A stretch of 64,000 bases of DNA, taken from NCBI RefSeq assembly GCF_041260665.1, contig NZ_JBGCCT010000026.1, positions 103,365 through 167,364 on the forward strand, given 5' to 3'. This DNA comes from Catenulispora sp. GP43 (lineage in GTDB: Bacteria > Actinomycetota > Actinomycetes > Streptomycetales > Catenulisporaceae). The notes beneath the pieces were generated by a model, which searched no databases, was not told the origin of the DNA, and saw nothing but the letters and a program-made list of their open reading frames with translations. Of the stretch, positions 8,196-17,195 are shown one piece after another (position 1 is the first letter of the stretch; each line of letters begins with the position of its first letter). Position numbers and translations under genes: made by a program.

Positions 8196-8830
8196 GCGCT
8201 GAGACCAGGACCGAGCAGACTCGCGCGGTGATCCTGCGGGCGGCGTGCGAGGTCATCGCCGAGACCGGGTTCGAGAAGGTCAGGATGCGGATGGTGGCCG
8301 AGCGGGCCGGCGTGTCCACGGCCGCGCTCCACTATCACTTCGACACCCGCGAGAAGCTCTTCCTGGAAGCGCTGCGCTACTCCTACGACACCACGGGTTC
8401 TGAGAACACCGCGACCGCGCCGCCGTCACAGACCCCGCACACCTGGCTCCTGGCCCGGGCCATCGACGACTGCCTGCCCGGCGACACCGAACTGCGCCGC
8501 GACTTCCTGCTCTGGCAGGAGCTGCATCTGCGCGCCGTCCGGGACCCCGACTCCCGGTCCGTCGCCCGCGACCTGTACGCGAACCTGCGGGACTGGATCG
8601 CCGGGATCGTCCGCGACGGCCAGGGCGCCGGCGAGTTCGGAGCCTGCGACGTCGGGCGGCTGGCCGACCTGATCATCGCGCTCACCGACGGCTACGGCGC
8701 GCGGATCCTGCTCGGCGCCTCGGCGATGACGCTGGACGACGCGCGCGACCAGATCTGGGCCGTCGTCGCCCCGCAGCTCGGGGTGCACACACCGATTCCG
8801 GCCACCGGCCCCAGGACCGTCACCGGGTAA
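8192..8830 (+). CDS. TetR-family repressor of the Rieske/acyl-CoA unit
   Basis: A 212-residue TetR protein. The N-terminal helix-turn-helix is ILRAACEVIAETGFEKVRMR through VAERAGVSTAALHYHF (residues about 12-52), followed by a ligand-binding domain resembling the BetI-type C-terminus. It starts inside the Rieske stop codon (ATGA), so repressor and oxygenase are co-translated. The two CTGAC-armed palindromes at 6857 and 6914 are the expected binding sites, giving autoregulation and control of the leftward operon. The inducer is probably a pathway acyl-CoA or the oxygenase substrate (inference). Confidence 0.9.
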   Translation: MSAETRTEQTRAVILRAACEVIAETGFEKVRMRMVAERAGVSTAALHYHFDTREKLFLEALRYSYDTTGSENTATAPPSQTPHTWLLARAIDDCLPGDTELRRDFLLWQELHLRAVRDPDSRSVARDLYANLRDWIAGIVRDGQGAGEFGACDVGRLADLIIALTDGYGARILLGASAMTLDDARDQIWAVVAPQLGVHTPIPATGPRTVTG

Positions 8831-8837
8831 ACCCGCC

Positions 8838-8861
8838 CACTGCCGCGCCACCGCGGCGGTG
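8838..8861 (+). terminator. hairpin after the TetR gene
   Basis: CACTGCCGCG and CGCGGCGGTG form a 10-bp stem (one mismatch) with a 4-base loop just after the TetR stop. There is no U-run, as is usual in high-GC actinobacteria. Confidence 0.5.
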
Positions 8862-9041
8862 CGGATCGCAGAGCCCGCGTCGCAGCCACCGGCGCGCGGT
8901 GAAAAACAGGTCCGCGTACCGCATCGGGCCGGTAACCCCCCTCATAACGCTCGACCCCGCCACCGGCGGTCCTGGGTACCGCCTTGCCGCGAACCGGGTC
9001 CCGGTGCCGGGCCCCTCCCACCCACGACGAAAGGACAAGCC

Positions 9042-10211
9042 ATGTCCCGCCAGTCTTCCGAGGAGTCCTTCGAGCCGTCCCGCCGATCGCTTCTGCGCGC
9101 CGGGGCCGCCGGCGCGGTGGCCCTGACCGCGGCCGGGTGCGGATTCACCGGGTCGGGCGGCGCCGGAGCCGCCGGGTCGCCGGGCCCGGCCGCCGCGGCG
9201 GCGTCGACCGAGCCGCCCATCGACGTCAAGGTGGACGGCGACCTGGTCTACTTCAACTGGGCCGACTACGTCGACCCGTCCGTCTTCGACGGGTTCCAGA
9301 AGGAGTACGGCGTCAAGGTCATCCAGTCCAACTTCGACTCGATGGAGTCGATGGGCGCCAAGCTGGCCGCCGGGAACAAGTACGACGTCGTCTTCCCCTC
9401 GGCCAAGTGGACCCAGCGCCTGGCCGCGGGCGGGAAGCTGCACCGCATCGACCACACGGCGCTGAAGAACGCCCCGGCGATCTTCGACCACTACGACTAC
9501 TTCCAGGACCCCTGGTACGACGACGCGTCCGGGCACAGCGTCCCGTTCACCATGTACAAGACCGGGATCGGCTGGCGCAAGGACAAGCTCGGGGACCTGA
9601 CCGGCTCCTGGCAGGACCTGTGGTCCCCGGCCGCCAACGGCGACGTGTTCCTGCTGGACGACGAGGACGAGGTGCTGGGCATGGCGGCGCTGAAGCTCGG
9701 CCTGCCCATCAACACCGCCGACGCCGCGGACCTGGCGAAGATCGACGCCGAGCTGAAGAACCTGCGCCCGCGCCTGCGCGGCTTCTCCAGCGACGACTAC
9801 AACAACCTGCTCAACGGCAATGCCCTGATGACCCAGGCCTGGAGCGGCGACATGGTCTCCGTGCTCAACCAGGCCAAGGACGCCTCGGTCTACGGGTTCC
9901 AGACCGCCAGGGAGGGGTCGCCGGTGAACACGGACTGCTACGTGATCCCGGCCAACGCCGAGCATCCCGGCACCGCGATGCTCTTCATCGACTACATGCT
10001 CCGGCCGGAGAACGTCATCAAGAACATCGACTACATCGGCTACCCGATGCCCGTGAACGGCACCGAGGACGCCTACGCGAAGCTCGTCGCGCAGTTCCCC
10101 CAATGCGTCATCAAGCCCGAGGACCTGGTGACCGACCGCATGTTCCAGAACGGCACGGCTGCCCAGGGGCACGCCCGCGACGCCGTGTGGACCGACGTGA
10201 AAGCCGGCTGA
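9042..10211 (+). CDS. potD: polyamine ABC transporter substrate-binding lipoprotein
   Basis: A 389-residue PotD-type spermidine/putrescine binding protein. The N-terminus has a Tat-like twin arginine (RRSLLRAGAAGAVALTAAGC) ending in a lipobox cysteine, then a Gly/Ala-rich linker. The mature part opens with LVYFNWADYVDPSVFDGFQ and continues with the extracellular solute-binding fold (VVFPSAKWTQRL, WSGDMVSVLNQA). ATG 9042 follows AAAGGA; longer frames upstream lack a signal peptide at their start. It begins a four-gene transporter set followed by amine-oxidising enzymes, supporting putrescine or another diamine as ligand. Confidence 0.92.
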   Translation: MSRQSSEESFEPSRRSLLRAGAAGAVALTAAGCGFTGSGGAGAAGSPGPAAAAASTEPPIDVKVDGDLVYFNWADYVDPSVFDGFQKEYGVKVIQSNFDSMESMGAKLAAGNKYDVVFPSAKWTQRLAAGGKLHRIDHTALKNAPAIFDHYDYFQDPWYDDASGHSVPFTMYKTGIGWRKDKLGDLTGSWQDLWSPAANGDVFLLDDEDEVLGMAALKLGLPINTADAADLAKIDAELKNLRPRLRGFSSDDYNNLLNGNALMTQAWSGDMVSVLNQAKDASVYGFQTAREGSPVNTDCYVIPANAEHPGTAMLFIDYMLRPENVIKNIDYIGYPMPVNGTEDAYAKLVAQFPQCVIKPEDLVTDRMFQNGTAAQGHARDAVWTDVKAG

Positions 10212-11110
10212 TGGTCGACATCGTCCCCGAACCCACGACCGGCCCGACCCGGCCGGCCGCTGCCGACACCCGGATCTGGAACCGCCTGGCGCTACCCGGC
10301 ACGCTGTGGATGTCGGTGTTCTTCATCTCCTCGCTGCTGCTCGTCGCGGCGCTGTCCTTCGGGACCACCGACGATCTGGGCAACCCGCGGTTCGGCACCA
10401 CGCTGGACAACATCCGGCGGCTGGGCGCGCCGGCCTACCGGACCGTGATGTTCCGCTCGCTGGAGTACGCGGCCCTGACGTCCGTACTCTGCCTGCTGAT
10501 CGCCTATCCGGTCGCCTACGCGATCGCGCTGCACGCCGGACGGTTCAAGAACGCGCTGATCGCCGCGATCGTCGTGCCCTTCTTCGCCAACTACCTGGTC
10601 CGGATGTACGGCTGGTCGGTGGTGCTGTCCGACGACGGCCCGGTACTGCGCTTCCTGCGCGCGACCGGGCTCGCGGACTCGCACACGAAGATCCTCAACA
10701 CCGGGCCCGGCGTCATCGCCGGCCTGGTCTACGGCTTCGTGGTGTTCATGATCATCCCGTTGTACGCGGCGCTGGAGCGCCTGGACACGTCTTTGGTCGA
10801 GGCCGGCCGCGACCTGTACGGCGGCCCGCTGCGCACCTTCCTGTTCGTCACGGTCCCCGCGACGCGGCAGGGCGCGGCGGCCGGGATGGTGCTGGTGTTC
10901 CTGCCGGCCATGGGCGACTTCGTGTCCGCGCAGTTCCTGGGCGGCCCGAACCAGATCATGATCGGCAACCTGATCCAGGACAAGTTCTTCGAGGGCCAGG
11001 ACTGGCCGCTGGGCTCGGCGCTGACGATGCTGCTGATGGCCGTGCTCCTGGTCGGCATGTTCGGCTACCTGCGGCGGGCCCGCAAGGACGAGGCGGAGGC
11101 GACCCGATGA
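10211..11110 (+). CDS. potB: polyamine ABC transporter permease 1
   Basis: A 299-residue inner-membrane permease with about six membrane segments and the binding-protein-dependent transport EAA loop (LVEAGRDLYGGPLRTFLFV). It starts at ATG 10211, overlapping the PotD stop by one base (TGATG). It pairs with the permease at 11107-11970 to form the channel. Confidence 0.9.
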   Translation: MVDIVPEPTTGPTRPAAADTRIWNRLALPGTLWMSVFFISSLLLVAALSFGTTDDLGNPRFGTTLDNIRRLGAPAYRTVMFRSLEYAALTSVLCLLIAYPVAYAIALHAGRFKNALIAAIVVPFFANYLVRMYGWSVVLSDDGPVLRFLRATGLADSHTKILNTGPGVIAGLVYGFVVFMIIPLYAALERLDTSLVEAGRDLYGGPLRTFLFVTVPATRQGAAAGMVLVFLPAMGDFVSAQFLGGPNQIMIGNLIQDKFFEGQDWPLGSALTMLLMAVLLVGMFGYLRRARKDEAEATR

Positions 11111-11970
11111 GCGCTGCGATCTTCCGGAACCGCTCGGGGCGGCTTCGTCCCCACCGGCGCGGTGTCGAGGCCAAGCCCCGCTTCGCCTTCGTGGTCACCG
11201 TGCTCTTCTTCATCCTGCTCTACCTGCCGATCGGCATGGTCGTGCTGTTCTCCTTCAACTCCCAGAAGTCGCTGACCGTCTTCAAGCACTTCAGCACCCG
11301 GTGGTACTCGGCCTTCTTCCACGACCACGTCCTGCTGTCCTCGCTGGGCATGAGCCTGAAGATCTCGCTGGTGGCGATGATCGGCTCGGTGGCCCTGGGC
11401 GTCGCGCTGGCGCTGGGCCTGGTGCGGGCGCGCGGCCGGCTCGGCTCGTACTCCGCGCTGATCATGCTGGTCCCGCTCATCACGCCGGAGATCGTCACCG
11501 GTGTGGCGTCGCTGATGCTCTACAAGGGCCTGAACATCACGCTGTCCACCGGCACGGTGATGATCTCCGAGATCACCTTCTCCATCTCCTACGTGACGGT
11601 GATCCTGCGCTCGCGGGTCGCCGCGCTCAACCCGGAGGTCGAAGAGGCCGCCATGGACCTGGGCGCGACGCGGTGGCAGGCGCTGCGCCTGGTGACGCTG
11701 CCGGCGCTGCTGCCCGCCATCCTGGCCAGCGCGGTCCTGATCTTCGCCCTGGTCTTCGACGACTTCGTCCTGGCCTACTTCACCACCGGGGTGGACCCGC
11801 AGCCGCTGGCCGTCCGCATCTACTCCGCCATCCGCTTCGGCGTCGAGCCGACCATCAACGCCGTCGGCACGCTGATGCTGGCCGGCTCGATCACCCTCAT
11901 CGCCGCGGCTCTGTCCATCCCGCGCTTGTTCGGCCGCTCCGGCGGCCTCGACCTCCTGTCCGGGGACTGA
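11107..11970 (+). CDS. potC: polyamine ABC transporter permease 2
   Basis: A 287-residue permease. A basic N-terminus is followed by membrane segments starting at about residue 25 (FAFVVTVLFFILLYLPIGMV) and the EAA loop EEAAMDLGATRWQALRLVTL at about 180-199. The start ATG overlaps the PotB stop (ATGA). It is the second half of the channel. Confidence 0.9.
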   Translation: MSAAIFRNRSGRLRPHRRGVEAKPRFAFVVTVLFFILLYLPIGMVVLFSFNSQKSLTVFKHFSTRWYSAFFHDHVLLSSLGMSLKISLVAMIGSVALGVALALGLVRARGRLGSYSALIMLVPLITPEIVTGVASLMLYKGLNITLSTGTVMISEITFSISYVTVILRSRVAALNPEVEEAAMDLGATRWQALRLVTLPALLPAILASAVLIFALVFDDFVLAYFTTGVDPQPLAVRIYSAIRFGVEPTINAVGTLMLAGSITLIAAALSIPRLFGRSGGLDLLSGD

Positions 11971-11975
11971 TATCC

Positions 11976-13103
11976 ATGAGCACCACCACTTCGGCCGCCA
12001 CGCCCGCGGCTCCCGCGGAGCCCGCCACCCCCGCAGTCCGGCTGGACCGGATCACCAAGAAGTTCGGCGGCGACGACGACAGCGCCGCCGTCGCCGACCT
12101 GAGCCTGGACATCGCCCCGGGCGAGTTCTTCTCCCTGCTCGGGCCCTCCGGCTGCGGCAAGACCACGACCCTGCGGATGATCGGCGGCTTCGCCGATCCG
12201 ACGGCCGGGACGATCCTGCTCGCCGGGCAGGACGTGACCCGCCTGCCGCCGAACAAGCGGAACGTCAACACCGTGTTCCAGAGCTACGCGCTGTTCGACC
12301 ACCTCTCGGTGGCCGACAACGTCGCCTTCGGCCTCAAGCGGGCCGGCGTCGCACGGCCGGAGATCAAGCGCCGGGTCGGCGAGATGCTGGACCTGGTGCA
12401 GCTGGACACGTTCGCCGACCGCAAGCCCCGCACCCTGTCCGGCGGCCAGCGCCAGCGCGTCGCGCTGGCCCGCGCCCTGGTCAACCGGCCGGCCGTGCTG
12501 CTGCTGGACGAGCCGCTGGCCGCCCTGGACCTGAAGCTGCGGCGGCAGATGCAGATCGAGCTCAAGCAGATCCAGCGCGAGGTCGGCATCACCTTCGTGT
12601 TCGTCACCCACGACCAGGACGAGGCGCTGACCATGTCCGACCGGGTGGCCGTGATGAACGCCGGGCACGTGGAGCACTGCGGCACGCCCGAGGACGTGTA
12701 CGAGCGTCCGGAGACGAAGTTCGTCGCGTCCTTCATGGGGACCTCGAACCTCATGACCGGCGTCTACCGGTCCGCCGCCGGTGCCGTCCAGATCAGCGGC
12801 GGCCCGGCGATCGCCGTCGGGACCTGTCCGGAGATCGCCGACGGCACCGAGGTCAGCGTCTCGATCCGGCCGGAGAAGATCTGGCTGTCGGACTTCGAGG
12901 CGGACATGCCGCGGGCCCGCGGCGTCATCAAGGACACCGTGTACTCGGGCCCGACCACGACCTATCTGATCGAGCTGGCGCCCGGCGTGACCGTCGCCGC
13001 GCTGGAACAGAACACCGCGCGATCCCGGAACGAGGACCGCTGGGCCGGCGGCGAAGAGGTCGAGATCGCCTGGAAGACCGAGCACTGCCTGGTCCTGGCC
13101 TGA
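11976..13103 (+). CDS. potA: polyamine ABC transporter ATPase
   Basis: A 375-residue ABC ATPase. Walker A GPSGCGKTT is at residues 56-64, the signature is LSGGQRQRVALARAL and Walker B is VLLLDEPLAALD, followed by the H-loop VTHDQDEAL. A C-terminal TOBE-like domain (IRPEKIWLSDFE) is present, as in PotA/MalK proteins. It follows PotC after five bases. It energises uptake through PotBC. Confidence 0.92.
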   Translation: MSTTTSAATPAAPAEPATPAVRLDRITKKFGGDDDSAAVADLSLDIAPGEFFSLLGPSGCGKTTTLRMIGGFADPTAGTILLAGQDVTRLPPNKRNVNTVFQSYALFDHLSVADNVAFGLKRAGVARPEIKRRVGEMLDLVQLDTFADRKPRTLSGGQRQRVALARALVNRPAVLLLDEPLAALDLKLRRQMQIELKQIQREVGITFVFVTHDQDEALTMSDRVAVMNAGHVEHCGTPEDVYERPETKFVASFMGTSNLMTGVYRSAAGAVQISGGPAIAVGTCPEIADGTEVSVSIRPEKIWLSDFEADMPRARGVIKDTVYSGPTTTYLIELAPGVTVAALEQNTARSRNEDRWAGGEEVEIAWKTEHCLVLA

Positions 13104-13129
13104 CCGGCCCGGTCCTGGAAGGAGGGTTC

Positions 13130-14446
13130 ATGCACCACTACGACGTGATCGTCCTCGGCGCGGGCCTCGCGGGGCTGTCCGCCGCGCGGGACCTGGCCGC
13201 CGGCGGCGCGGACGTCCTGGTCCTGGAGGCCCGGGACCGGGTCGGCGGGCGGGTCGAGCAGGCGGTGCTCGACGACGGCCGGATCGTGCAGCTCGGCGGC
13301 GAGGTGGTCGGGCGCGCGCACACCGCGTATCTGGGCCTGGTCGCCGAACTCGGCCTGACCCTGGTCCCCAGCTACGTCGCCGAGCCCGGGCTGATCGCCC
13401 GCGCCACGCCGGAAGGCGTCTCGGCCGGGGATCCGCCGCACTGGTTCGGCCCGGGGGACGAGGACTGCCAGCGGCGGGTGACGCAGGAGTTCGTGGACCT
13501 GGCCCGGACCGTCGACCCGGACGACCCGTGGTCGCACCCGGACGCGGCAGCGCTCGACGCGCTGTCGGTGGGCCAGTGGCTGCGGTCCGTCGGCGCGACC
13601 CCCGAGGTCGTGCGGCTGTGGGAGATCGGACAGCTCAGCCTGGCCAGCGGCTCGGTCGAGCGGACGTCGCTGCTCGGCGCGCTACGGAAGAACGCGGCGG
13701 TACCGAGCGCGGGCCACTACGACTACGAGGACTGGGAAGGGCTGCGCGTCGCCGAGGGCTCGGCGACGGTGGCCCTGGCCATGACCGTCGAGCTGGGGCA
13801 CCGGGTGCGGGCCGGTGCCGCGGTGGCGGCCGTGGAGGTGCGGGCTGGACGCTGCACGGTCCGCCTCGTGGGAGGCGAGACGCTGACCGCCGACGCGGTG
13901 GTCAGCGCGCTGCCGGCGGGGCCGCTGCGGTCGGTCGCCGTGACCGGGGTGTCGGACGAGCGGCTCGCCTCGCTGCACGCACAACGCCAGGCGTGCGCAG
14001 CGAAGTTGGCAGTGGCGTACGACCGGCCGTTCTGGCGCGAGCAGGGAATGAACGCTCTGTCCGAGTGCGAGGACGTGCTCGGCAGCACCTGGCCGCAGGG
14101 GGTCGGACTGCTCTCTGCGCTGATTCCGCCTGAACGCTACGGCGTGATGTTGGGGATGCCGCCACAAGCGCGTATGCGGGAGCTGATATCGGACATCGCA
14201 CGGCTCTACGGCCCCGAGGCCGAGCAGCCGACCGCCGCCTACTTGCGGATGTGGGGAACCGATCCGTGGACGCAGGGATACGTGACGCAGTGGGCTCCGG
14301 GAGACGTGATGCGGGTCGGACCGCTGCACGGCACGCATGAGCCGCCGTTCTACGTCTGCGGCTCGGATCAGTGGGTCGCCGGATACATGGAAGGCGCGGT
14401 GCGGACCGGCCGCGCGACGGCCACGGAGGTGCTGCGGCATGGCTGA
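13130..14446 (+). CDS. flavin amine oxidase, probable putrescine/polyamine oxidase
   Basis: A 438-residue FAD-dependent monoamine-oxidase-family enzyme. The FAD-binding motif VIVLGAGLAGLSAARDLA is at about residues 6-23, followed by LEARDRVGGRV; the C-terminal FAD segment is YVCGSDQWVAGYMEGAVRTG. It should oxidise a primary amine, most simply putrescine imported by the transporter upstream, to 4-aminobutanal, with release of ammonia and hydrogen peroxide. A GGAGG ribosome site (GAAGGAGGGTTC) precedes ATG 13130. The downstream aldehyde dehydrogenase overlaps its end, giving a logical two-step pathway. Tyramine or another amine is possible. Confidence 0.82.
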   Translation: MHHYDVIVLGAGLAGLSAARDLAAGGADVLVLEARDRVGGRVEQAVLDDGRIVQLGGEVVGRAHTAYLGLVAELGLTLVPSYVAEPGLIARATPEGVSAGDPPHWFGPGDEDCQRRVTQEFVDLARTVDPDDPWSHPDAAALDALSVGQWLRSVGATPEVVRLWEIGQLSLASGSVERTSLLGALRKNAAVPSAGHYDYEDWEGLRVAEGSATVALAMTVELGHRVRAGAAVAAVEVRAGRCTVRLVGGETLTADAVVSALPAGPLRSVAVTGVSDERLASLHAQRQACAAKLAVAYDRPFWREQGMNALSECEDVLGSTWPQGVGLLSALIPPERYGVMLGMPPQARMRELISDIARLYGPEAEQPTAAYLRMWGTDPWTQGYVTQWAPGDVMRVGPLHGTHEPPFYVCGSDQWVAGYMEGAVRTGRATATEVLRHG

Positions 14447-15869
14447 GGTCACCGCTGAGGTCCCTACTGTTCTCAACCTCATCGGCGGACGCGAGTCAGC
14501 GGCGGCGTGCGGCGCGCACCTTGACCTCGTCGACCCGTCGACCGGTCGGGTCGCCGGCCGATCCGCTCTGTCCGACGCGGACGACGTCGATGCGGCATGT
14601 GCAGCGGCGGCCTCGGCATCCGACTCCTGGTCGGCGACCACCCCGGCCGAGCGCCAGCGGGCGTTGCTGCGCATAGCCGACGACGTCGAGGCGCGGGCCG
14701 GGGCGTTCGCCGACGCGGAGGTCCGGGAGACCGGCAAGCCCCGGGCCCTGTTCCTGCGGGACGAGTTCCCGGCGATCGTCGACGTGCTGCGCTTCTTCGC
14801 CGGGGCGGCCCGCGCCCTGCCGGGCGCGGCGGCGGCCGAGTACGCCGAGGGCCGCACGTCGATGCTGCGACGCGAGCCGGTCGGCGTGTGCGCGCAGATC
14901 ACGCCGTGGAACTACCCGCTGATGATGGCCGTGTGGAAACTCGCGCCGGCGGTGGCCGCGGGCAACACCACGGTGCTGAAACCCGCCGACACCACACCCT
15001 CGACGACAGCCCTGCTCGCCCGCATCGCCGCCGAACACCTGCCGCCGGGCGTGGCCAACGTCGTGTGCGGCGACCGCGAGACCGGACGCGCACTGGTGGC
15101 GCACCCCGCGGTCCGCCTCGTCGCGGTGACCGGGAGCGTCCGCGCCGGCCGCCAGATCGCGGCCGCGTGCGCCGCCGACCTCAAACGCGTGCACCTGGAA
15201 CTCGGCGGCAACGCCCCGGTCGTCGTCCACGACGACGTGGACGTGGAGGTGACGGCCGCCGCCCTGGCCGCCGTCGCGTTCTACAACGCCGGCCAGGACT
15301 GCACCGCGGCGACGCGCCTGCTGGTCGACCGGACGATCCACGACGCCTTCGTGGCGGCGTTCACCGAGCAGGTAGCGGCACTGCGCACCGGCCCGACAGC
15401 CGACGCCGACTTCGGCCCCCTCAACAGCGCCGCCCAGCTGGCGGCGGTCCGCGGTGTCCTGGAACGCCTGCCGGCGCACGCGGAAGTGGCGGTGGGCGGC
15501 CACGCACTCGACGGCCCCGGCTGGTACCACGAACCGACGGTGGTCCTGCACGTCGCGCAGGACGACGAGATCGTCCAGGAGGAGACCTTCGGCCCGGTCG
15601 TCACGGTGCAGTCGTTCGCCACCGAGGCCGAGGCCATGGCGCTGGCCAACGGCGTCCGCCACGGACTGGCCGCGAGCGTGTGGACGCGCGACCACGACCG
15701 CGCGATGCGGGCGGTACGCGGCTTCCGCTCCGGGATCGCGTGGGCCAACACGCACGGCACGACGGTGTCGGAGATGCCGCACGGCGGAATCGGGCACTCC
15801 GGCTACGGCAGCGATCTCGCGATGGCCGGGCTGCTGGACTACACGCAGGTCAAGCACGTCATGGTCTGA
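14439..15869 (+). CDS. aldehyde dehydrogenase, probably 4-aminobutyraldehyde dehydrogenase
   Basis: A 476-residue NAD(P)-dependent aldehyde dehydrogenase. Glu254 in ELGGNAP and Cys288 in NAGQDCTA are the catalytic pair; TPWNYPLMMAVWKLAP and VTGSVRAGRQ are cofactor-site motifs. ATG 14439 overlaps the amine oxidase by eight bases. In this context it would convert 4-aminobutanal to GABA, completing putrescine to GABA conversion; the family assignment is firm, the substrate inferred. The gene ends the polyamine operon. Confidence 0.87.
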   Translation: MAEVTAEVPTVLNLIGGRESAAACGAHLDLVDPSTGRVAGRSALSDADDVDAACAAAASASDSWSATTPAERQRALLRIADDVEARAGAFADAEVRETGKPRALFLRDEFPAIVDVLRFFAGAARALPGAAAAEYAEGRTSMLRREPVGVCAQITPWNYPLMMAVWKLAPAVAAGNTTVLKPADTTPSTTALLARIAAEHLPPGVANVVCGDRETGRALVAHPAVRLVAVTGSVRAGRQIAAACAADLKRVHLELGGNAPVVVHDDVDVEVTAAALAAVAFYNAGQDCTAATRLLVDRTIHDAFVAAFTEQVAALRTGPTADADFGPLNSAAQLAAVRGVLERLPAHAEVAVGGHALDGPGWYHEPTVVLHVAQDDEIVQEETFGPVVTVQSFATEAEAMALANGVRHGLAASVWTRDHDRAMRAVRGFRSGIAWANTHGTTVSEMPHGGIGHSGYGSDLAMAGLLDYTQVKHVMV

Positions 15870-15998
15870 GGCGGCACGCTGAGGCGGCACGCCCGGCGAT
15901 CAGCGCCCCGGGCCAGACCTCACGTCGTAAGCTTGAGGACGAGGCTCGCTCGCCGGGCGAACACACAGCCCTCCTGAGGGCCGATTCGGAGGACCTCG

Positions 15999-16706
15999 GT
16001 GCAGTCGACGAGCGGAAACAGCACGCTGATCATCATTCCGGCCTGGAATGAGGGTGCGTCGATCGAGGCCGTCGTCAAGGACCTGCGGTCGTCGCTGCCC
16101 GACGTGGACGTCCTGGTCGTCGACGACGGGTCGACGGACGATACAGCGGCCGTCGCCGGTGCGGCGGGGGCCAAGGTGGTGCAGCTGCCGTACAACCTCG
16201 GTGTCGGCGGGGCCCGGCGCCTGGGATATGTCTACGCCCGGAATTACGGATACCAGATCGCCGTCCAATTCGACGCCGACGGCCAGCACCAGTCGAGCAG
16301 CATCCCCGCACTGATCGCCGGCCTGGAGGAAGCCGACCTCGTCATCGGCGCCAGATTCGCCGGAGCGGGTGAATACCGCGCATCCGGGCCGCGGTGGTGG
16401 GCGATGTCCTTGTTCAGCTTCGTCATCTCACGGCAGGCGAGGACCAGGCTCACCGACACGACATCCGGCCTTCGCGTCTGCAATCGGGACCTCATCGAGT
16501 ACTTCGCGAGGTGGTATCCGGTCGAATACCTCGCGGACACCATCGACACCCTGGTCCGGGTCATCAAGGCGGGTTACACCGTGCGCCAGGTGCCCGTCGT
16601 GATGCAGCCGCGGATTGGAGGAGTCCCCAGTACGTCTCCTTTGAAATCCGTTCCCTACCTCGTCCGCGCGGTCTTCGTGTTGCTCCTGGCGTACATCCGC
16701 GAATAG
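15999..16706 (+). CDS. family 2 glycosyltransferase (DPM-like)
   Basis: A 235-residue GT2 enzyme with the GT-A fold: N-terminal LIIIPAWNEGASIEAVV, nucleotide-binding VVDDGSTDDT, metal-binding DADGQHQ (DxD-type) and C-terminal TSGLRVCNRDL. It resembles polyprenyl-phosphate mannosyl/glucosyl transferases, but the C-terminus has only one hydrophobic stretch (YLVRAVFVLLLAYI). It starts at GTG 15999. It stands alone between the polyamine operon and a convergent gene, so its acceptor is unknown. Confidence 0.85.
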   Translation: MQSTSGNSTLIIIPAWNEGASIEAVVKDLRSSLPDVDVLVVDDGSTDDTAAVAGAAGAKVVQLPYNLGVGGARRLGYVYARNYGYQIAVQFDADGQHQSSSIPALIAGLEEADLVIGARFAGAGEYRASGPRWWAMSLFSFVISRQARTRLTDTTSGLRVCNRDLIEYFARWYPVEYLADTIDTLVRVIKAGYTVRQVPVVMQPRIGGVPSTSPLKSVPYLVRAVFVLLLAYIRE

Positions 16707-16712
16707 GCGGGC

Positions 16713-17111
16713 TCAGGGCTGATCCCACCAGGAGAACGCAGCGATCCGCCAACCCTCCGGCGTCCGGACGAACTGGAACGTCTTGACGCCCGTGCCCTCG
16801 TAGGGCTCGCCGTCGAGGAGGCCTGATTTGCGGTACTCGCCGACTCGCGAGGCGACGTCCTCGGCGATCTCGGTGCGTTCGGAGGTCTCCCATTCGGCGA
16901 AGTCGACGAGGCGGCCTTCGGTGAGGAGGCGTTCGCGGGGTTCGATGAACTGCTCGACGGTGTAGACCGTGAAGTCGGGGCCGGTTTTGACGATCACGCC
17001 GGTCGGGAGCATCAGGCGGCGGATGCGGGCCACGTCGGGCGGGTTCGCGCCACGGTTGTCGAAGGCGCCGAAGAAGTCGGCGGTCAGGGTGTCGAGCTCC
17101 GTCTTGGACAT
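16713..17111 (-). CDS. NTF2-like / DUF4440-type small protein
   Basis: A 132-residue protein with the SnoaL/NTF2-like pattern: N-terminal helix LTADFFGAFDNR, middle VYTVEQFIEPRERLL, C-terminal strands VKTFQFVRTPEGWRIAAFSWWDQP. Such folds bind small hydrophobic molecules or serve as isomerases and immunity-type proteins; no specific role can be read. It converges on the glycosyltransferase with six bases between stops. Confidence 0.7.
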   Translation of the reverse strand: MSKTELDTLTADFFGAFDNRGANPPDVARIRRLMLPTGVIVKTGPDFTVYTVEQFIEPRERLLTEGRLVDFAEWETSERTEIAEDVASRVGEYRKSGLLDGEPYEGTGVKTFQFVRTPEGWRIAAFSWWDQP

Positions 17112-17195
17112 GGGGCGATGGTACTTGTTCCCGGCGCCGGTGCTGGTCGATGATCTACGCGTCCGTGGTCGACCGACAGCTGCGAGGATGCCGTG

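Noticed and set aside
15867..15892. 13-bp direct repeat TGAGGCGGCACGC x2 after the aldehyde dehydrogenase stop
   Set aside because: A simple local duplication with no symmetry or partner; no function suggested.
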